A stretch of DNA of 64,000 nt from Sphingomonas sp. CCH10-B3 (GCF_001556185.1 NZ_LSIJ01000030.1:5389-69388); one strand, 5' to 3'. Counted from the stretch's first letter, positions 46,527-55,496 are shown. The notes: generated by a model not told the origin, from the letters alone. Made by a program: numbers and translations.

Positions 46527-47588
46527 CTATTTCAGCTCGCGCCCGTCAAGCGTCGTGCCGTTGGAAATAATGGCCGCCGATGCGTCACGCACCGCTTGCG
46601 GCGCAGCGATCAGGCCGCGCTTTACCAGCGGACCGTCGGGCGCCCATGCCTTTGAATAGGCCTCGACGAACTTGTCGAGCCCCGGAATGGCGCTCATGTG
46701 CGCCTTCTTGACGTAGATGTAGAGCGGACGCGCACCGGGATAGGTGCCCGCCGAGATCGTTTCATAGGTCGGCGCCTGGCCGCTGATCGGCACGCCGGTG
46801 AGCGTCGCCTTGTTTTCTTCGAGATAGCTGTAGCCGAACACACCAAGCGCATTGGGGTTCGACTGGAGCTTCTGAACGATCAGATTGTCATTCTCGCCCG
46901 CATCGACATAGGGGCCGTCGCTGCGAACGACCTGGCATGCCTTCTTATACTCGTCCTCGCTCTTCTTCTTCATGGCGAGGCTGTCGGGATAAACGGCTTC
47001 GCAGCCGCGCGACATGATCACTTCGGCAAGCGCGTCGCGAGTTCCGCTGGTCGCGGGTGGACCATAGACCTGGATCGGGATCGCCGGCAGCGCCGGGTTC
47101 ACATCCTTCCAGGTCTTGGCGGTGTTGGGCTTGCCGCGCGGGTTGGCGGCGAGCGCGAGATAGATGTCAGCCGGCGTCAGCGACAGCTTGGGGCCGTTCG
47201 CCGCTTCGGCAAAGGCGATGCCGTCGATGCCGATCTGGATTTCCATGATGCGGTCGACGCCGTTTTCGGTGCAGTTCTTGAACTCGGCGGCGGTCATCCG
47301 TCGCGATGCGTTGGCGATGTCGGGGTGCGCCGCGCCAACGCCGGCGCAGAACAGCTTCATGCCACCGCCAGTACCGGTCGATTCGACGACTGGCGCCTTG
47401 GTGCCGGGGTTGGCATTGACATATTGTTCGGCGACCAGCGTGGTGAAGGGGTAAACGGTCGATGAGCCCACGGCCTTGATCTGGTCACGCGAACCGGCGC
47501 CGCCGCCGTTCGCCTGATCGTTGCATGCCGAAACTACGGTCGTAAACGTGAATGCCGTTGCAGCAATGAGTGCGGTCTTGAGACGCAT
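46527..47588 (-). CDS. pstS: Phosphate-binding lipoprotein PstS
   Basis: The 353-residue protein has a lipobox (VVSAC) and the phosphate-site motifs AVGSSTVYPFT, STGTGGGMKLFCAG, ASRRMTAAE and GPPATSGTRDAL. It captures phosphate for PstCAB. The ATG at 47588 follows GGGAGGA. A Pho box lies 64 bases upstream, so it is the first gene of the phosphate-controlled unit. Confidence 0.95.
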   Translation of the reverse strand: MRLKTALIAATAFTFTTVVSACNDQANGGGAGSRDQIKAVGSSTVYPFTTLVAEQYVNANPGTKAPVVESTGTGGGMKLFCAGVGAAHPDIANASRRMTAAEFKNCTENGVDRIMEIQIGIDGIAFAEAANGPKLSLTPADIYLALAANPRGKPNTAKTWKDVNPALPAIPIQVYGPPATSGTRDALAEVIMSRGCEAVYPDSLAMKKKSEDEYKKACQVVRSDGPYVDAGENDNLIVQKLQSNPNALGVFGYSYLEENKATLTGVPISGQAPTYETISAGTYPGARPLYIYVKKAHMSAIPGLDKFVEAYSKAWAPDGPLVKRGLIAAPQAVRDASAAIISNGTTLDGRELK

Positions 47589-47629
47589 CGATTGTCCTCC
47601 CTGTCGGTTCTCTACCCGGCGACCGGCTA

Positions 47630-48910
47630 TCACCCTGATGTACGTGCCTCTGTGACGATAACGTGACTCTTTGATGACACCCGCTCCTTGGGCGCCGTCG
47701 ATGCAATTGCCGGAAGCAGGATCGACGCGGTCGTGCCCTTGCCGACCGTGCTGGCAATATCGAGCCGTCCGCGGTGCCGCTCGATGATGTGCTTGACGAT
47801 CGCAAGCCCCAGACCGGTCCCGCCCAACGCGCGGCTGCGCCCCGCATCGACGCGGTAGAAGCGCTCGGTCAGCCGCGGCAGATGTTCGGGCGCAACGCCG
47901 TCGCCTTCGTCGGCAACGGTCAGGCGAATCATGCCGGTCTGGTCGCGGCGGAGTCGCGTGATGACGGGAGTGCCGGGGCGTCCATATTTCATCGCATTGC
48001 CGATCAGATTGTGCAGCACCTGGCTCAGCTGGGCCCGATCGCCTGCCACTGGCGGGACATTGCCGTCGATTTCGGCAATCAGATCCTCACCACGTTTGTC
48101 GAGCGTATCGGCGAGCTCGGCGTGAACTTCCTCGATCAGCACTGCGAGATCGACTTCGGCAGCGGGCAGGCGGTATTTCTCGGCCTCGATCCGCGACAGC
48201 GAAATCAGATCTTCGACCAGCCGCTGCATTCGGCGCGCTTCGTCGAACATCACCTTCAAAAACCGTGCGCGAACATCGGCATCGCCGCCCGCCTTGTCGT
48301 CGGACAGCGTCTCGACGAAGCCAAGGATCGAGGCGAGCGGCGTGCGCAGTTCATGGCTGGCGTTGGCGACGAAATCGACGCGCATCCGCTCGGCGGCATA
48401 GCTGCCGGTCTGGTCGATCAGATGGACGACACGGCGCCCGTCCGACATGTTGGTGACGCGCATTTCCCAACGCTGGTCGAGCGTGCCCAGCCCGACCAGA
48501 TTGATCGGTGCGCTCGGCGCCGGGCCGCGGTTGGTCAGACGATCGGCGGCGGCGGGATGGCGGATCGCGAGGCGGACATCCTCGCCGATGATATGCCCGC
48601 CCAGCAGCGCCCGCGCCGGCTGGTTGGCGTGGGCCACGCGGCCGCCCGCGACAATCAGGATCGGCTCGACGATCGCTTCGATCAGCTCGTCGGTATTGAC
48701 GGGCTGGCCATCGTCGCGGGTCACGCGTTCGATCGTGGGGGCGGGGGCAGGGGCTTCGCCCGTCCCGGCGGCGACGAGCACCGCGGCGATGCCACCCACC
48801 AGCACGATCATCGCTGCCTCGACATCGGGCTGCAGCAGCCAGGTCGCGATCACCACGATGGCGACCACGCCAAAACCGGCAAATGTGCGGAGGCCAAAAG
48901 GATGCTGCAT
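47630..48910 (-). CDS. phoR: Phosphate sensor histidine kinase PhoR
   Basis: The 426-residue kinase has two N-terminal membrane helices (about residues 10-25 and 33-48), a PAS-like region, DHp box with H186 (NASHELRTPLASILGF) and an HATPase with N-box LIGNAMKYG, DEGDGV and GGTGLGLAIVKH. The ATG at 48910 (MQHPFG) is chosen because sequence upstream looks like leader. The 3' end of its coding region contains the Pho box for pstS. Confidence 0.94.
   Translation of the reverse strand: MQHPFGLRTFAGFGVVAIVVIATWLLQPDVEAAMIVLVGGIAAVLVAAGTGEAPAPAPTIERVTRDDGQPVNTDELIEAIVEPILIVAGGRVAHANQPARALLGGHIIGEDVRLAIRHPAAADRLTNRGPAPSAPINLVGLGTLDQRWEMRVTNMSDGRRVVHLIDQTGSYAAERMRVDFVANASHELRTPLASILGFVETLSDDKAGGDADVRARFLKVMFDEARRMQRLVEDLISLSRIEAEKYRLPAAEVDLAVLIEEVHAELADTLDKRGEDLIAEIDGNVPPVAGDRAQLSQVLHNLIGNAMKYGRPGTPVITRLRRDQTGMIRLTVADEGDGVAPEHLPRLTERFYRVDAGRSRALGGTGLGLAIVKHIIERHRGRLDIASTVGKGTTASILLPAIASTAPKERVSSKSHVIVTEARTSG
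47652..47680 (-). promoter_or_regulatory. Pho box (three repeats) upstream of pstS
   Basis: Read on the minus strand, three 7-bp units GTGTCAT, GAGTCAC and TCGTCAC occur with 4-bp spacers (11-bp period), the PhoB binding pattern. They lie inside the last codons of phoR and end 64 bases before the pstS ATG. A candidate -10 follows (TACATC, about 47637-47642). Confidence 0.85.
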
Positions 48911-49018
48911 TAACCAGTGCCTAGCGCAAAGTGGGACAGGCGGCGAGGGGGAAGCAACCCCAGATGCTTGCGCGCGCTTTACGATTGTGAAAGGGCTTGA
49001 GCGCATGGAACATCGGCA

Positions 49019-49420
49019 ATGAGCGAAGAATTTCCCGATGCCGCCGCCCCCGAAGGGACCACGCGGCGGCGCGCGCTGATGCTGGGTGCGGCTGGCGCGA
49101 CTGCGATCGTGTCGATCCGCCCGGCGCTTGCGCAAACCGCTGCATCAGTCACGGCATGCGAAATCCGCGTGCCCGATGCCGGGCGGGCCGGGCAATATAT
49201 CGCCGCCGATGGCACGGTGGTGCCGAGCGGCACTGTGGGCGCCTTTCCGCCCGCGGGCACGCCGTTCAAGGCAGCTGACGTCAAGCGCGCGCTGTCGGGT
49301 GGGCAATTGCCGGGCGTCGATGCCGATCGCAGCAACGCCTATATGCAGTATATTCGCCGCCTCCAGTCGGGCACGAGCGGTTTCACCTGTTTCGCATCGC
49401 TGCAGATGCCGCGCGGCTGA
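49019..49420 (+). CDS. Tat-exported protein next to the HPr-rel-A cassette
   Basis: The 133-residue protein has a twin-arginine-like signal (TTRRRALMLGAAGATAIVSIRPALAQ) and a short mature part with two Cys (TACEIRVPDAG and GFTCFASLQ). It starts 5 bases after an ATG-adjacent GAGCGCATGG region with a weak ribosome-binding site and ends 5 bases before the PqqD-like gene. It may be the substrate or product of the cassette. No family recognised. Confidence 0.7.
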   Translation: MSEEFPDAAAPEGTTRRRALMLGAAGATAIVSIRPALAQTAASVTACEIRVPDAGRAGQYIAADGTVVPSGTVGAFPPAGTPFKAADVKRALSGGQLPGVDADRSNAYMQYIRRLQSGTSGFTCFASLQMPRG

Positions 49421-49425
49421 ACGCC

Positions 49426-49692
49426 GTGACACGGTTCCTCGCCGCCGATCCGGCGACGCTGCGGACGGTGGCGCTCGACGAACTGACGATCCTTTATCAC
49501 CGCGCGTCGGCCATCACCCATGTGCTGGCGCCGCCTGCGCCGGAGATTCTGGTAGCGCTTGCCGCACCGTTGACGCTTGAGGCGCTGCTGGCGCGGCTGT
49601 CGGCCGATTTCGACCTGCTCGACGGTGGCGCGGAAGCGCTGGCGGCGCGGCTCGACGAGCTGATCGCGGCCGGGCTGGTCACGCGCGCATGA
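49426..49692 (+). CDS. HPr-rel-A system PqqD-family peptide chaperone
   Basis: The 88-residue protein has a PqqD-like fold (LDELTILYHRASAITHVLAPPAPEILVAL, then a helical half ARLDELIAAGLV). PqqD-type proteins bind leader peptides for modifying enzymes. The start is GTG at 49426. It overlaps the kinase gene by four bases. Family known mainly by neighbourhood. Confidence 0.8.
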   Translation: MTRFLAADPATLRTVALDELTILYHRASAITHVLAPPAPEILVALAAPLTLEALLARLSADFDLLDGGAEALAARLDELIAAGLVTRA

Positions 49693-50549
49693 GGCATGTC
49701 CACCAATTGCGGATAGGGCCGGTCGGCTTCCGCATCGGCAGCGACTGGCGCGCGCCGATCGCGCAGCTTCGCGATCTCTACCGCGATTATCCCGCACCCA
49801 GCGACGGGATTGCGGACTTCACCGTGCGCCTGTTCGCCGCGCGACCCTGGCGGCGTTTTGTCCGGCCGTCGGTCATGATCGGCGGCGATTACATGCTGCC
49901 CGATGCCGCGCCGTTGCCGCTGGCGCAGGGGCTGCTCGCCGCCGAAATGGGGATGAATTTGCAGATGGCGCTCGGCCAGCGCCGCTACCTGCTGCTGCAC
50001 GCGAGCGCCGTCGAGCGCGAAGGCATGGCGCTGCTGATGACGGGCGAGTCGGGCGCGGGCAAGTCCACGCTCGCCGCACTGCTGGCGGCGCGCGGGTGGC
50101 GGCTGATGGGCGATGAATTCGCGCTGATCGACCTGGCCGACGGGCGCGTGCACGCGTTCCCGCGGCTCGTCAGCCTGAAGAATGCGGCAATCGATGTGGT
50201 GGCACAGGCGATGCCGGCGGCGCGGTTCGGGCCGCTGCTCGCGGGCACGCCCAAAGGTGACATCCGCCATCTCGTTCCGGACCAGCGCGCGATTGCCGAT
50301 ATGGCCGAGCCTGCGCGTCCGGCGATGCTGCTATTCCCGCGCTTCGGCCACGCGCCCGAGGAGCGCCCGGTCGCGCCCAGCGAAGTGTTCGTCCGGCTGA
50401 CCCAGGCGTCGACCAACTACACCGCGCTCGGCGAACGCGGCTTCGATGCATTGACGCGGCTGGTCCGGTCGATCCCGGCGCGCGCGATCGACTATCCTGA
50501 CGCGGCGCAGGCGCTGGCGATGGTGGAGGCGCTATGGCACGCGCGCTGA
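49689..50549 (+). CDS. HprK-related kinase A
   Basis: The 286-residue protein has an HprK-like Walker A (TGESGAGKST) followed by ARGWRLMGDEFALID, the layout of HPr Ser kinase/phosphorylase C-terminal domains. The phosphotransferase HPr is not encoded nearby. It works in the HPr-rel-A cassette on an unknown target. It overlaps the upstream PqqD-like gene by four bases and the downstream nucleotidyltransferase gene by 16. Confidence 0.88.
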   Translation: MRHVHQLRIGPVGFRIGSDWRAPIAQLRDLYRDYPAPSDGIADFTVRLFAARPWRRFVRPSVMIGGDYMLPDAAPLPLAQGLLAAEMGMNLQMALGQRRYLLLHASAVEREGMALLMTGESGAGKSTLAALLAARGWRLMGDEFALIDLADGRVHAFPRLVSLKNAAIDVVAQAMPAARFGPLLAGTPKGDIRHLVPDQRAIADMAEPARPAMLLFPRFGHAPEERPVAPSEVFVRLTQASTNYTALGERGFDALTRLVRSIPARAIDYPDAAQALAMVEALWHAR

Positions 50550-51553
50550 CCGATGGCTGGTTGCTTGCAGCCGCGCTGCGCGATCCGGCGACCGTCGCCA
50601 GCCTCGATGCAGAGGGGTGGACCGCGCTGCTGGCGATGGCGCGCGCCGAGCAATTGATAGGCACGCTTGCGCACCGGCTGGACGGCCTGCCAGTTCCGCC
50701 CGCCGTCGCTCGCCAGCTCGGTGATGCGCGTGCATCCGCCGAGCAGGGGCGCACGGCGGCGCTGTGGGAAGCCGACATGGCGCGACGTGCGCTCGCGCCT
50801 CTGGGCGTGCCGGTCGTGCTGCTGAAAGGCACTGCCTATGTCGCGGCGGGCCTGCGGGCAGGAGTGGGCCGGTCGATCGGCGATCTCGACATCCTCGTGC
50901 CGCGCGACGCGCTCGACCGGGTCGAGGCGGCGCTGCTGGCGGCCGGGTGGGAATGGGTGAAGCCCGATCCCTATGACGATGCCTATTACCGGCAGTGGAT
51001 GCACGAGCTGCCGCCGCTGATCCACACCAGCCGCGACCGGATGATCGACGTCCACCACACCATCCTGCCGCTGACCGCATCGGTGGCGCCCGATGCCGCT
51101 GCGCTGATCGCAGGCGCGCTGCCGCTGAACGGCGGGCTGTCGGTGCTCACGCCGCAGGACATGATTTGCCATGCGGCGGCGCATCTGATCGCCGATGGCG
51201 ATTTGGCGGGGGGCATGCGCAACCTGTGGGACATCCACTGCCTGGTCGACGAATTCGGCGTGGAGGGGCTTGCCGATCGCGCTGCGCAGCACGGGCTCGG
51301 CACGGCGGTCGCGCGCGCGATCCGGCTCGCGGCAGCGCTCTACGGGACGCAGCCAGCGATCGGTGTGGGCCAGCCAACGCTGCTTGACGGGCTGTTCCTG
51401 CACCGCGTGACCGCGCGCGACGGCTGGGGGCGGGCAACGCGTCCGTTCACCCGGCTAGGCTTCTATGCCCGCAGCCATTTGCTGCGCATGCCCCCTGCCA
51501 TGCTTGCCCGCCATCTGTGGACCAAATGGCGCAAGGGACATTCAGGGCTTTAG
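50534..51553 (+). CDS. HPr-rel-A-associated nucleotidyltransferase-family protein
   Basis: The 339-residue protein has a nucleotidyltransferase-like site (VVLLKGTAYVAAGLRAGVGRSIGDLDILV, with D-x-D) and a helical C-terminal part. Members of this class are often found beside HprK-related kinases. It overlaps the kinase by 16 bases, so the two are co-translated. Its target and reaction are unknown. Confidence 0.8.
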   Translation: MARALTDGWLLAAALRDPATVASLDAEGWTALLAMARAEQLIGTLAHRLDGLPVPPAVARQLGDARASAEQGRTAALWEADMARRALAPLGVPVVLLKGTAYVAAGLRAGVGRSIGDLDILVPRDALDRVEAALLAAGWEWVKPDPYDDAYYRQWMHELPPLIHTSRDRMIDVHHTILPLTASVAPDAAALIAGALPLNGGLSVLTPQDMICHAAAHLIADGDLAGGMRNLWDIHCLVDEFGVEGLADRAAQHGLGTAVARAIRLAAALYGTQPAIGVGQPTLLDGLFLHRVTARDGWGRATRPFTRLGFYARSHLLRMPPAMLARHLWTKWRKGHSGL

Positions 51554-51597
51554 CCTTGGCGAATCGCTCGCTAGCGTGCGGCAAAAGGGAGAGGTCG

Positions 51598-52893
51598 ATG
51601 CGCCATATCGCCGTGATCGGGTCGGGGCCGGCAGGCTATTACACGGCCGAGGCATGCCAGAAGCTGTTCGGCGACGCGGTCCGTATCGACATCATCGATC
51701 AGTTGCCCGTCCCCTACGGCCTGATCCGCTTCGGCGTCGCGCCCGACCATCAATCGATCAAGGGCGTCGCCCGGCGCTATGAAGCGGTTGCGCTGACCGA
51801 CAATGTCCGTTTCGTCGGCAATGTCCGGCTTGGCCGCGACCTGAGCATCGACGAGCTGCACGGCCTGTACGATGCCGTGGTGCTCGCGACCGGCGCGCCG
51901 CGTGATCGCGCGCTCGGCATTCCGGGCGAAGATCTGCCCGGCGTGATCGGGTCGGCGGCATTTGTTGGCTGGTACAATGGCCATCCCGATCATGAGGGGC
52001 TGGCGCCGCCGCTTGCGGGCCCCGATGTCGCGGTGATTGGCGTCGGCAATGTCGCGCTCGACGTGGCGCGCATCCTGTCGAAGACGCGCGCCGAATTCGC
52101 GGGGTCGGACATTACCGCCCCGGCGCTCGACGCGCTTGATGCCGCGACGATCCGGCGGATCACGATCCTCGGGCGGCGCGGGCCGCACCAGATCGCGATG
52201 ACGCCCAAGGAACTGGGCGAGCTCGGCCATCTCGAGCGGGCAGCCCCGGCGGTCGACCCTGCCGATCTGCCGCCTGCCGAAGCCGATGCTGCGCTCGAGC
52301 CGGGGCTGCGCAAGTCGGTGGCGCACCTTCGCGACTTCACCACGCTGCCGCGCAAGGACATGACGATCGCGTTCGATTTTTTCGCTGCACCCGTGCGGAT
52401 CGAAGGCGATGGCCGCGTCGAACGCGTCATTGTCGAGCGCACGCGGATCGACGAGCTGGGCGGCGTCAGCGGCACGGGCGAGACCTATGCCGTCCCGGCG
52501 AGCCTTGTCGTCAGCTGCATCGGCTACCGGACGCCGCCGATCCCCGGCGTGCCCTATGACGAGCGCGCCGGGCGCTTCGCCAATGTCGACGGGCTGATCG
52601 CGCCGGGACTCTACACGGTCGGCTGGGCACGGCGCGGGCCGACCGGGACGATCGGCACCAACCGCCCTGACGGCCAGGCAGTTGCCGAGCGGATCGGCGC
52701 CGAAGTGGCGGGCGACAGCGGCAAGGAAGGCCGCCCGGGACTCGACCGGCTGTTGTCGGCGCGCGGCGTCGACATCGTCACTTTCCGCGACTGGAAGAAG
52801 ATCGAGGCGGCCGAAGTCGCGCGCGCCCGCGATGGCGCCCCGCGCGAGAAATTCACATCGATGGCGGCGATGCTCGCAGCGCTGGCCGATTGA
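51598..52893 (+). CDS. Ferredoxin/adrenodoxin-NADP+ reductase-like flavoprotein
   Basis: The 431-residue protein starts MRHIAVIGSGPAGYYTAEA (FAD site). It has LPVPYGLIRFGVAPDH, a second dinucleotide site AVIGVGNVALDVARIL and GWARRGPTGTIGTNRPDG. This is the glutathione-reductase-like FprA type that reduces ferredoxin from NADPH. The ATG at 51598 follows GGGAGAGG. It lies just before tRNA-Pro. Confidence 0.92.
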   Translation: MRHIAVIGSGPAGYYTAEACQKLFGDAVRIDIIDQLPVPYGLIRFGVAPDHQSIKGVARRYEAVALTDNVRFVGNVRLGRDLSIDELHGLYDAVVLATGAPRDRALGIPGEDLPGVIGSAAFVGWYNGHPDHEGLAPPLAGPDVAVIGVGNVALDVARILSKTRAEFAGSDITAPALDALDAATIRRITILGRRGPHQIAMTPKELGELGHLERAAPAVDPADLPPAEADAALEPGLRKSVAHLRDFTTLPRKDMTIAFDFFAAPVRIEGDGRVERVIVERTRIDELGGVSGTGETYAVPASLVVSCIGYRTPPIPGVPYDERAGRFANVDGLIAPGLYTVGWARRGPTGTIGTNRPDGQAVAERIGAEVAGDSGKEGRPGLDRLLSARGVDIVTFRDWKKIEAAEVARARDGAPREKFTSMAAMLAALAD

Positions 52894-52984
52894 CGGCAGC
52901 GGGCTTGCGCCCACGCGCGCGCGTGGTTATAGGCCCGCCTCCAAGCTCAAACCGGCCGCTCGCATCGGGCACGCCGGGCTCCGT

Positions 52985-53061
52985 CGGGGAGTAGCTCAGC
53001 CTGGTAGAGCACTGCCTTCGGGAGGCAGGGGCCGGAGGTTCGAATCCTCTCTCCCCGACCA
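52985..53061 (+). tRNA. tRNA-Pro (anticodon CGG)
   Basis: The 77-nt gene has a CGGGGAG/CTCCCCG acceptor stem, anticodon arm CTGCC-TTCGGGA-GGCAG with anticodon CGG, T-loop TTCGAAT and encoded CCA at 53059-53061. Foreign-looking DNA starts right after it, as with elements that insert into tRNA 3' ends. Confidence 0.97.
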
Positions 53062-53383
53062 TGATTTCTGCGACGCACAAGGCGCGCAATCCCATCGTTA
53101 GCTGACGTTTTCGACCGGACGCGGTAGCGGGTCGTATTGCGCGCTGCGAAATAGCTGGCGCACCCGTCTGGAGAGGGTTCGAACTCTCTATGGGCGGTGC
53201 TTACTGAGTGGGATAACATTCTCAAGCACACATCGCTAGCGTGGCAAGTGCCTGCAAACGCGAATGACGTTGCCAAACCTCTGCCGCAAATCAGTGCGCC
53301 AACTCCGGCGACGAAGAGCATCGATATCGATCTCTCGACTCGCCGCGCGTCACTGATCCGCAAGCGCAAATCGGAGAGGTGCA
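53062..53383. other. Region between tRNA-Pro and mobC-like gene
   Basis: No convincing gene is found. It contains the palindrome ATCGATATCGAT (53320-53331) and a T-arm-like stretch (53171-53188: GAGAG, loop with TTCGAA, CTCTC) that could be a tRNA fragment. A short frame at 53197-53391 overlaps the MobC start and is not convincing. The region could hold attL and the mobilisation origin. Confidence 0.4.
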
Positions 53384-53752
53384 ATGGGTGAACGCACCAT
53401 CCCGCCCTTCTCGCTGCGTCTCACGTTTGAAGAACGTGCAAAGCTAGAGCGCGATGCCGCTGGCATGGCGCTCGGCGCATATATTCGCTCGCGCTTGCTC
53501 GATCCGGAAACGGTCGCGCCCCGCAAGCGCGGAAAGTTTCCGGTCAAAGATCATCAAGCTCTCGCGCAATTGCTTGGGCTTCTCGGTCAATCGCGACTGG
53601 CGAACAATGTGAACCAACTCGCACGCGCTGCGAACACGGGAAGTCTCGCGGTCACGCCTGACACAGAGGAAGCGTTGATGTCCGCGACTGCGGATATCAA
53701 TCATATGCGCCAACTCCTGATCCAAGCATTGGACATCGATGCACGGCCATGA
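53384..53752 (+). CDS. MobC-like relaxosome accessory protein
   Basis: The 122-residue protein resembles MobC/ribbon-helix-helix mobilisation proteins (FSLRLTFEERAKLERDAAGMALGAYIRSRLL then a helical AQLLGLLGQSRLANNVNQLARAAN). Such proteins bind near oriT and help the relaxase. The ATG at 53384 follows GGAGAGG. The end overlaps the relaxase start (ATGA). Confidence 0.82.
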   Translation: MGERTIPPFSLRLTFEERAKLERDAAGMALGAYIRSRLLDPETVAPRKRGKFPVKDHQALAQLLGLLGQSRLANNVNQLARAANTGSLAVTPDTEEALMSATADINHMRQLLIQALDIDARP

Positions 53753-55050
53753 TCCTCAAAGCCTCAAAGCGCAGCGGTGGTCGTCAGCTTGGAGCACATC
53801 TGCTCAAGACTGAGGAAAACGAGCATGTCGAAATTCATGAAGTGTCGGGGTTCATTTCCGACACGGTCATGGGCGCGATGAATGAAGCCTATGCGCTAGC
53901 GCGCGGTACGAAGTGTCAGCAATATCTCTTCTCCATGTCACTCAGTCCGCCCGCGCATGAATCCGTGCGCGTCGAAGTTTTTGAAAAGGCACTTGCCGAT
54001 ATCGAAGAGCGGTTGAACCTCACCGGTCAACCGCGCGTGATCGTCTTCCACGAAAAGGAAGGCCGTCGTCATTGTCATGCGGTGTGGTCACGCATCGATG
54101 CCGAAACCATGACGGCGAAGGAATTGCCGTTCTTCAAGAACCGTCTGAACGAAATCGCAAAACAGCTTTATCTTGAAAACGGATGGTCGATGCCGAAGGG
54201 CTTCGCCAATCCCAAATTGCGCGATGCGCGCAATTTCACATTGGATGAATGGCAGCAAGCCAAGCGCGCCGGACTTGATCCGCGCGAACTCAAATCCGCC
54301 GTGCAAGAATGCTGGAAGCAATCGGACGGCGCGTCGGCATTTGCGTCCGCACTCGAAGAGCGCGGTCTGTTTCTTGCGCGAGGTGATCGTCGTGGCTTCG
54401 TCGCCGTCACCATCGACGGCGATGTGTTCGCGCTCGCGCGCATGATCGATGCAAAATCAAAAGACGTTGCATCGCGCCTCGGTGATCCCGCGACGCTCCG
54501 CAGTGTCGATGAGACCAAACAATTCATCGGAGAGCAAATCGCTCCGCGCCTCACCCGCTACATTGCGGAGGCCAAACGCATCGCGCACCACAATATGCAA
54601 CCGCTGGTAGCCAAGCGCGAAGCGCTCAAGGTTCAGCATCAAGCTGAACGCCAAGCCTTCGATAAATCCATCACTGCACGTTGGAACGAAGAGCAACGCA
54701 TTCGCTCATCACGTCTGCGCAAAGGCATTGCTGGTGCGTGGGATTTCCTGACGGGGAAATATTTCAAAACGCGCAAGCAGAATGAGATGGAATCTAAATT
54801 TGCGCGCGAGCGCGATAGCCATGAGCGGCACGCTCTGATCCATGCGCAGCACAAGGATCGCCAAGCCCTTCAAGAATTGATCAAAGAGAACCGCCGCAAG
54901 GAAGCTGAACGCATCCTCGGTCTCTATCGCGACGCAGCCAAGTTCCGCCGGATGCGCGAGGGCGAAGCCGAGCGCGACCGCAATGGTCGCACGCGTGATG
55001 CGCGTTCACTTTCACCAAAGCCACGTGATCGCGGTTTGGATTTGGGATGA
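53749..55050 (+). CDS. Relaxase/mobilization nuclease
   Basis: The 433-residue protein has MobP-type relaxase features: an N-terminal MILKASKRSGGRQLGAHLLKTEENEHVEIHEV, and the metal-binding HEKEGRRHCHAVWSRID. It also has the block NFTLDEWQQAKRAGLDPREL and a long basic, coiled-coil-rich C terminus. It should nick oriT and start transfer with help from another element's conjugation machinery. A plain active-site Tyr in the usual place is not obvious. No type IV secretion genes are nearby. Confidence 0.88.
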   Translation: MILKASKRSGGRQLGAHLLKTEENEHVEIHEVSGFISDTVMGAMNEAYALARGTKCQQYLFSMSLSPPAHESVRVEVFEKALADIEERLNLTGQPRVIVFHEKEGRRHCHAVWSRIDAETMTAKELPFFKNRLNEIAKQLYLENGWSMPKGFANPKLRDARNFTLDEWQQAKRAGLDPRELKSAVQECWKQSDGASAFASALEERGLFLARGDRRGFVAVTIDGDVFALARMIDAKSKDVASRLGDPATLRSVDETKQFIGEQIAPRLTRYIAEAKRIAHHNMQPLVAKREALKVQHQAERQAFDKSITARWNEEQRIRSSRLRKGIAGAWDFLTGKYFKTRKQNEMESKFARERDSHERHALIHAQHKDRQALQELIKENRRKEAERILGLYRDAAKFRRMREGEAERDRNGRTRDARSLSPKPRDRGLDLG

Positions 55051-55279
55051 TCGGTCGCGGGTCGTTGCCGCTCGCCTTCCTCCAATTCTACACCGCCACA
55101 TGATCCGCTGATTGATCGAACCTATCCGCACTCGGTTGAGCATGATGCAAGGCGGGATGGTGATCCCTAGCCTTCTCCACATTCGTTGCGATCACAGGTG
55201 ATGCATCGGCAATCGATGTGCGGATGCACGTCCTCCAACGCGGCCCATGGTGGGCGGCGCAAACGAAATGGAGGATGTC

Positions 55280-55453
55280 ATGAACTTCAATCTCAACCGC
55301 AACGATCTTGCGACCAAATCCACAGCTCAACTCGCGGCCTTGTTCCAAGATGCATCGCGCGCAATCACGGCGAGCAACGCGACAATCTCATCGGCGCAAT
55401 CGCTTCTCGCGATGATCGCGCAAGAACTTGGCCGCCGTGGTCCAGCGCCATAG
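55280..55453 (+). CDS. Small helical protein of the island
   Basis: This 57-residue frame has a strong ribosome-binding site (GGAGG, 5 bases before ATG 55280). It is Asn/Ser/Ala-rich and helical (NLNRNDLATKSTAQLAALFQ). Its stop is followed by a terminator. No family recognised; it may be a small regulator or unknown cargo. Confidence 0.6.
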   Translation: MNFNLNRNDLATKSTAQLAALFQDASRAITASNATISSAQSLLAMIAQELGRRGPAP

Positions 55454-55474
55454 CGACGCTGGCCACAAGCCCCG

Positions 55475-55496
55475 AAGGGGAGCGTTAGCTCCCCTT
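55475..55496. terminator. Terminator shared by convergent small genes
   Basis: A perfect 9-bp stem (AAGGGGAGC at 55475-55483 and its complement at 55488-55496) with a GTTA loop and a following CTTGTT. The TAA stop of the minus-strand gene at 55485 is made by the loop bases 55485-55487. Confidence 0.8.

Noticed and set aside
53171..53188. tRNA T-arm-like sequence
   Set aside because: Only the T-arm part fits; no acceptor or anticodon arm can be made, and it does not match tRNA-Pro.
53197..53391. 64-residue plus-strand frame before the MobC-like gene
   Set aside because: It overlaps the MobC start by eight bases, starts with GTG without a ribosome-binding site, and has no recognisable motif; kept only as a possible remnant.
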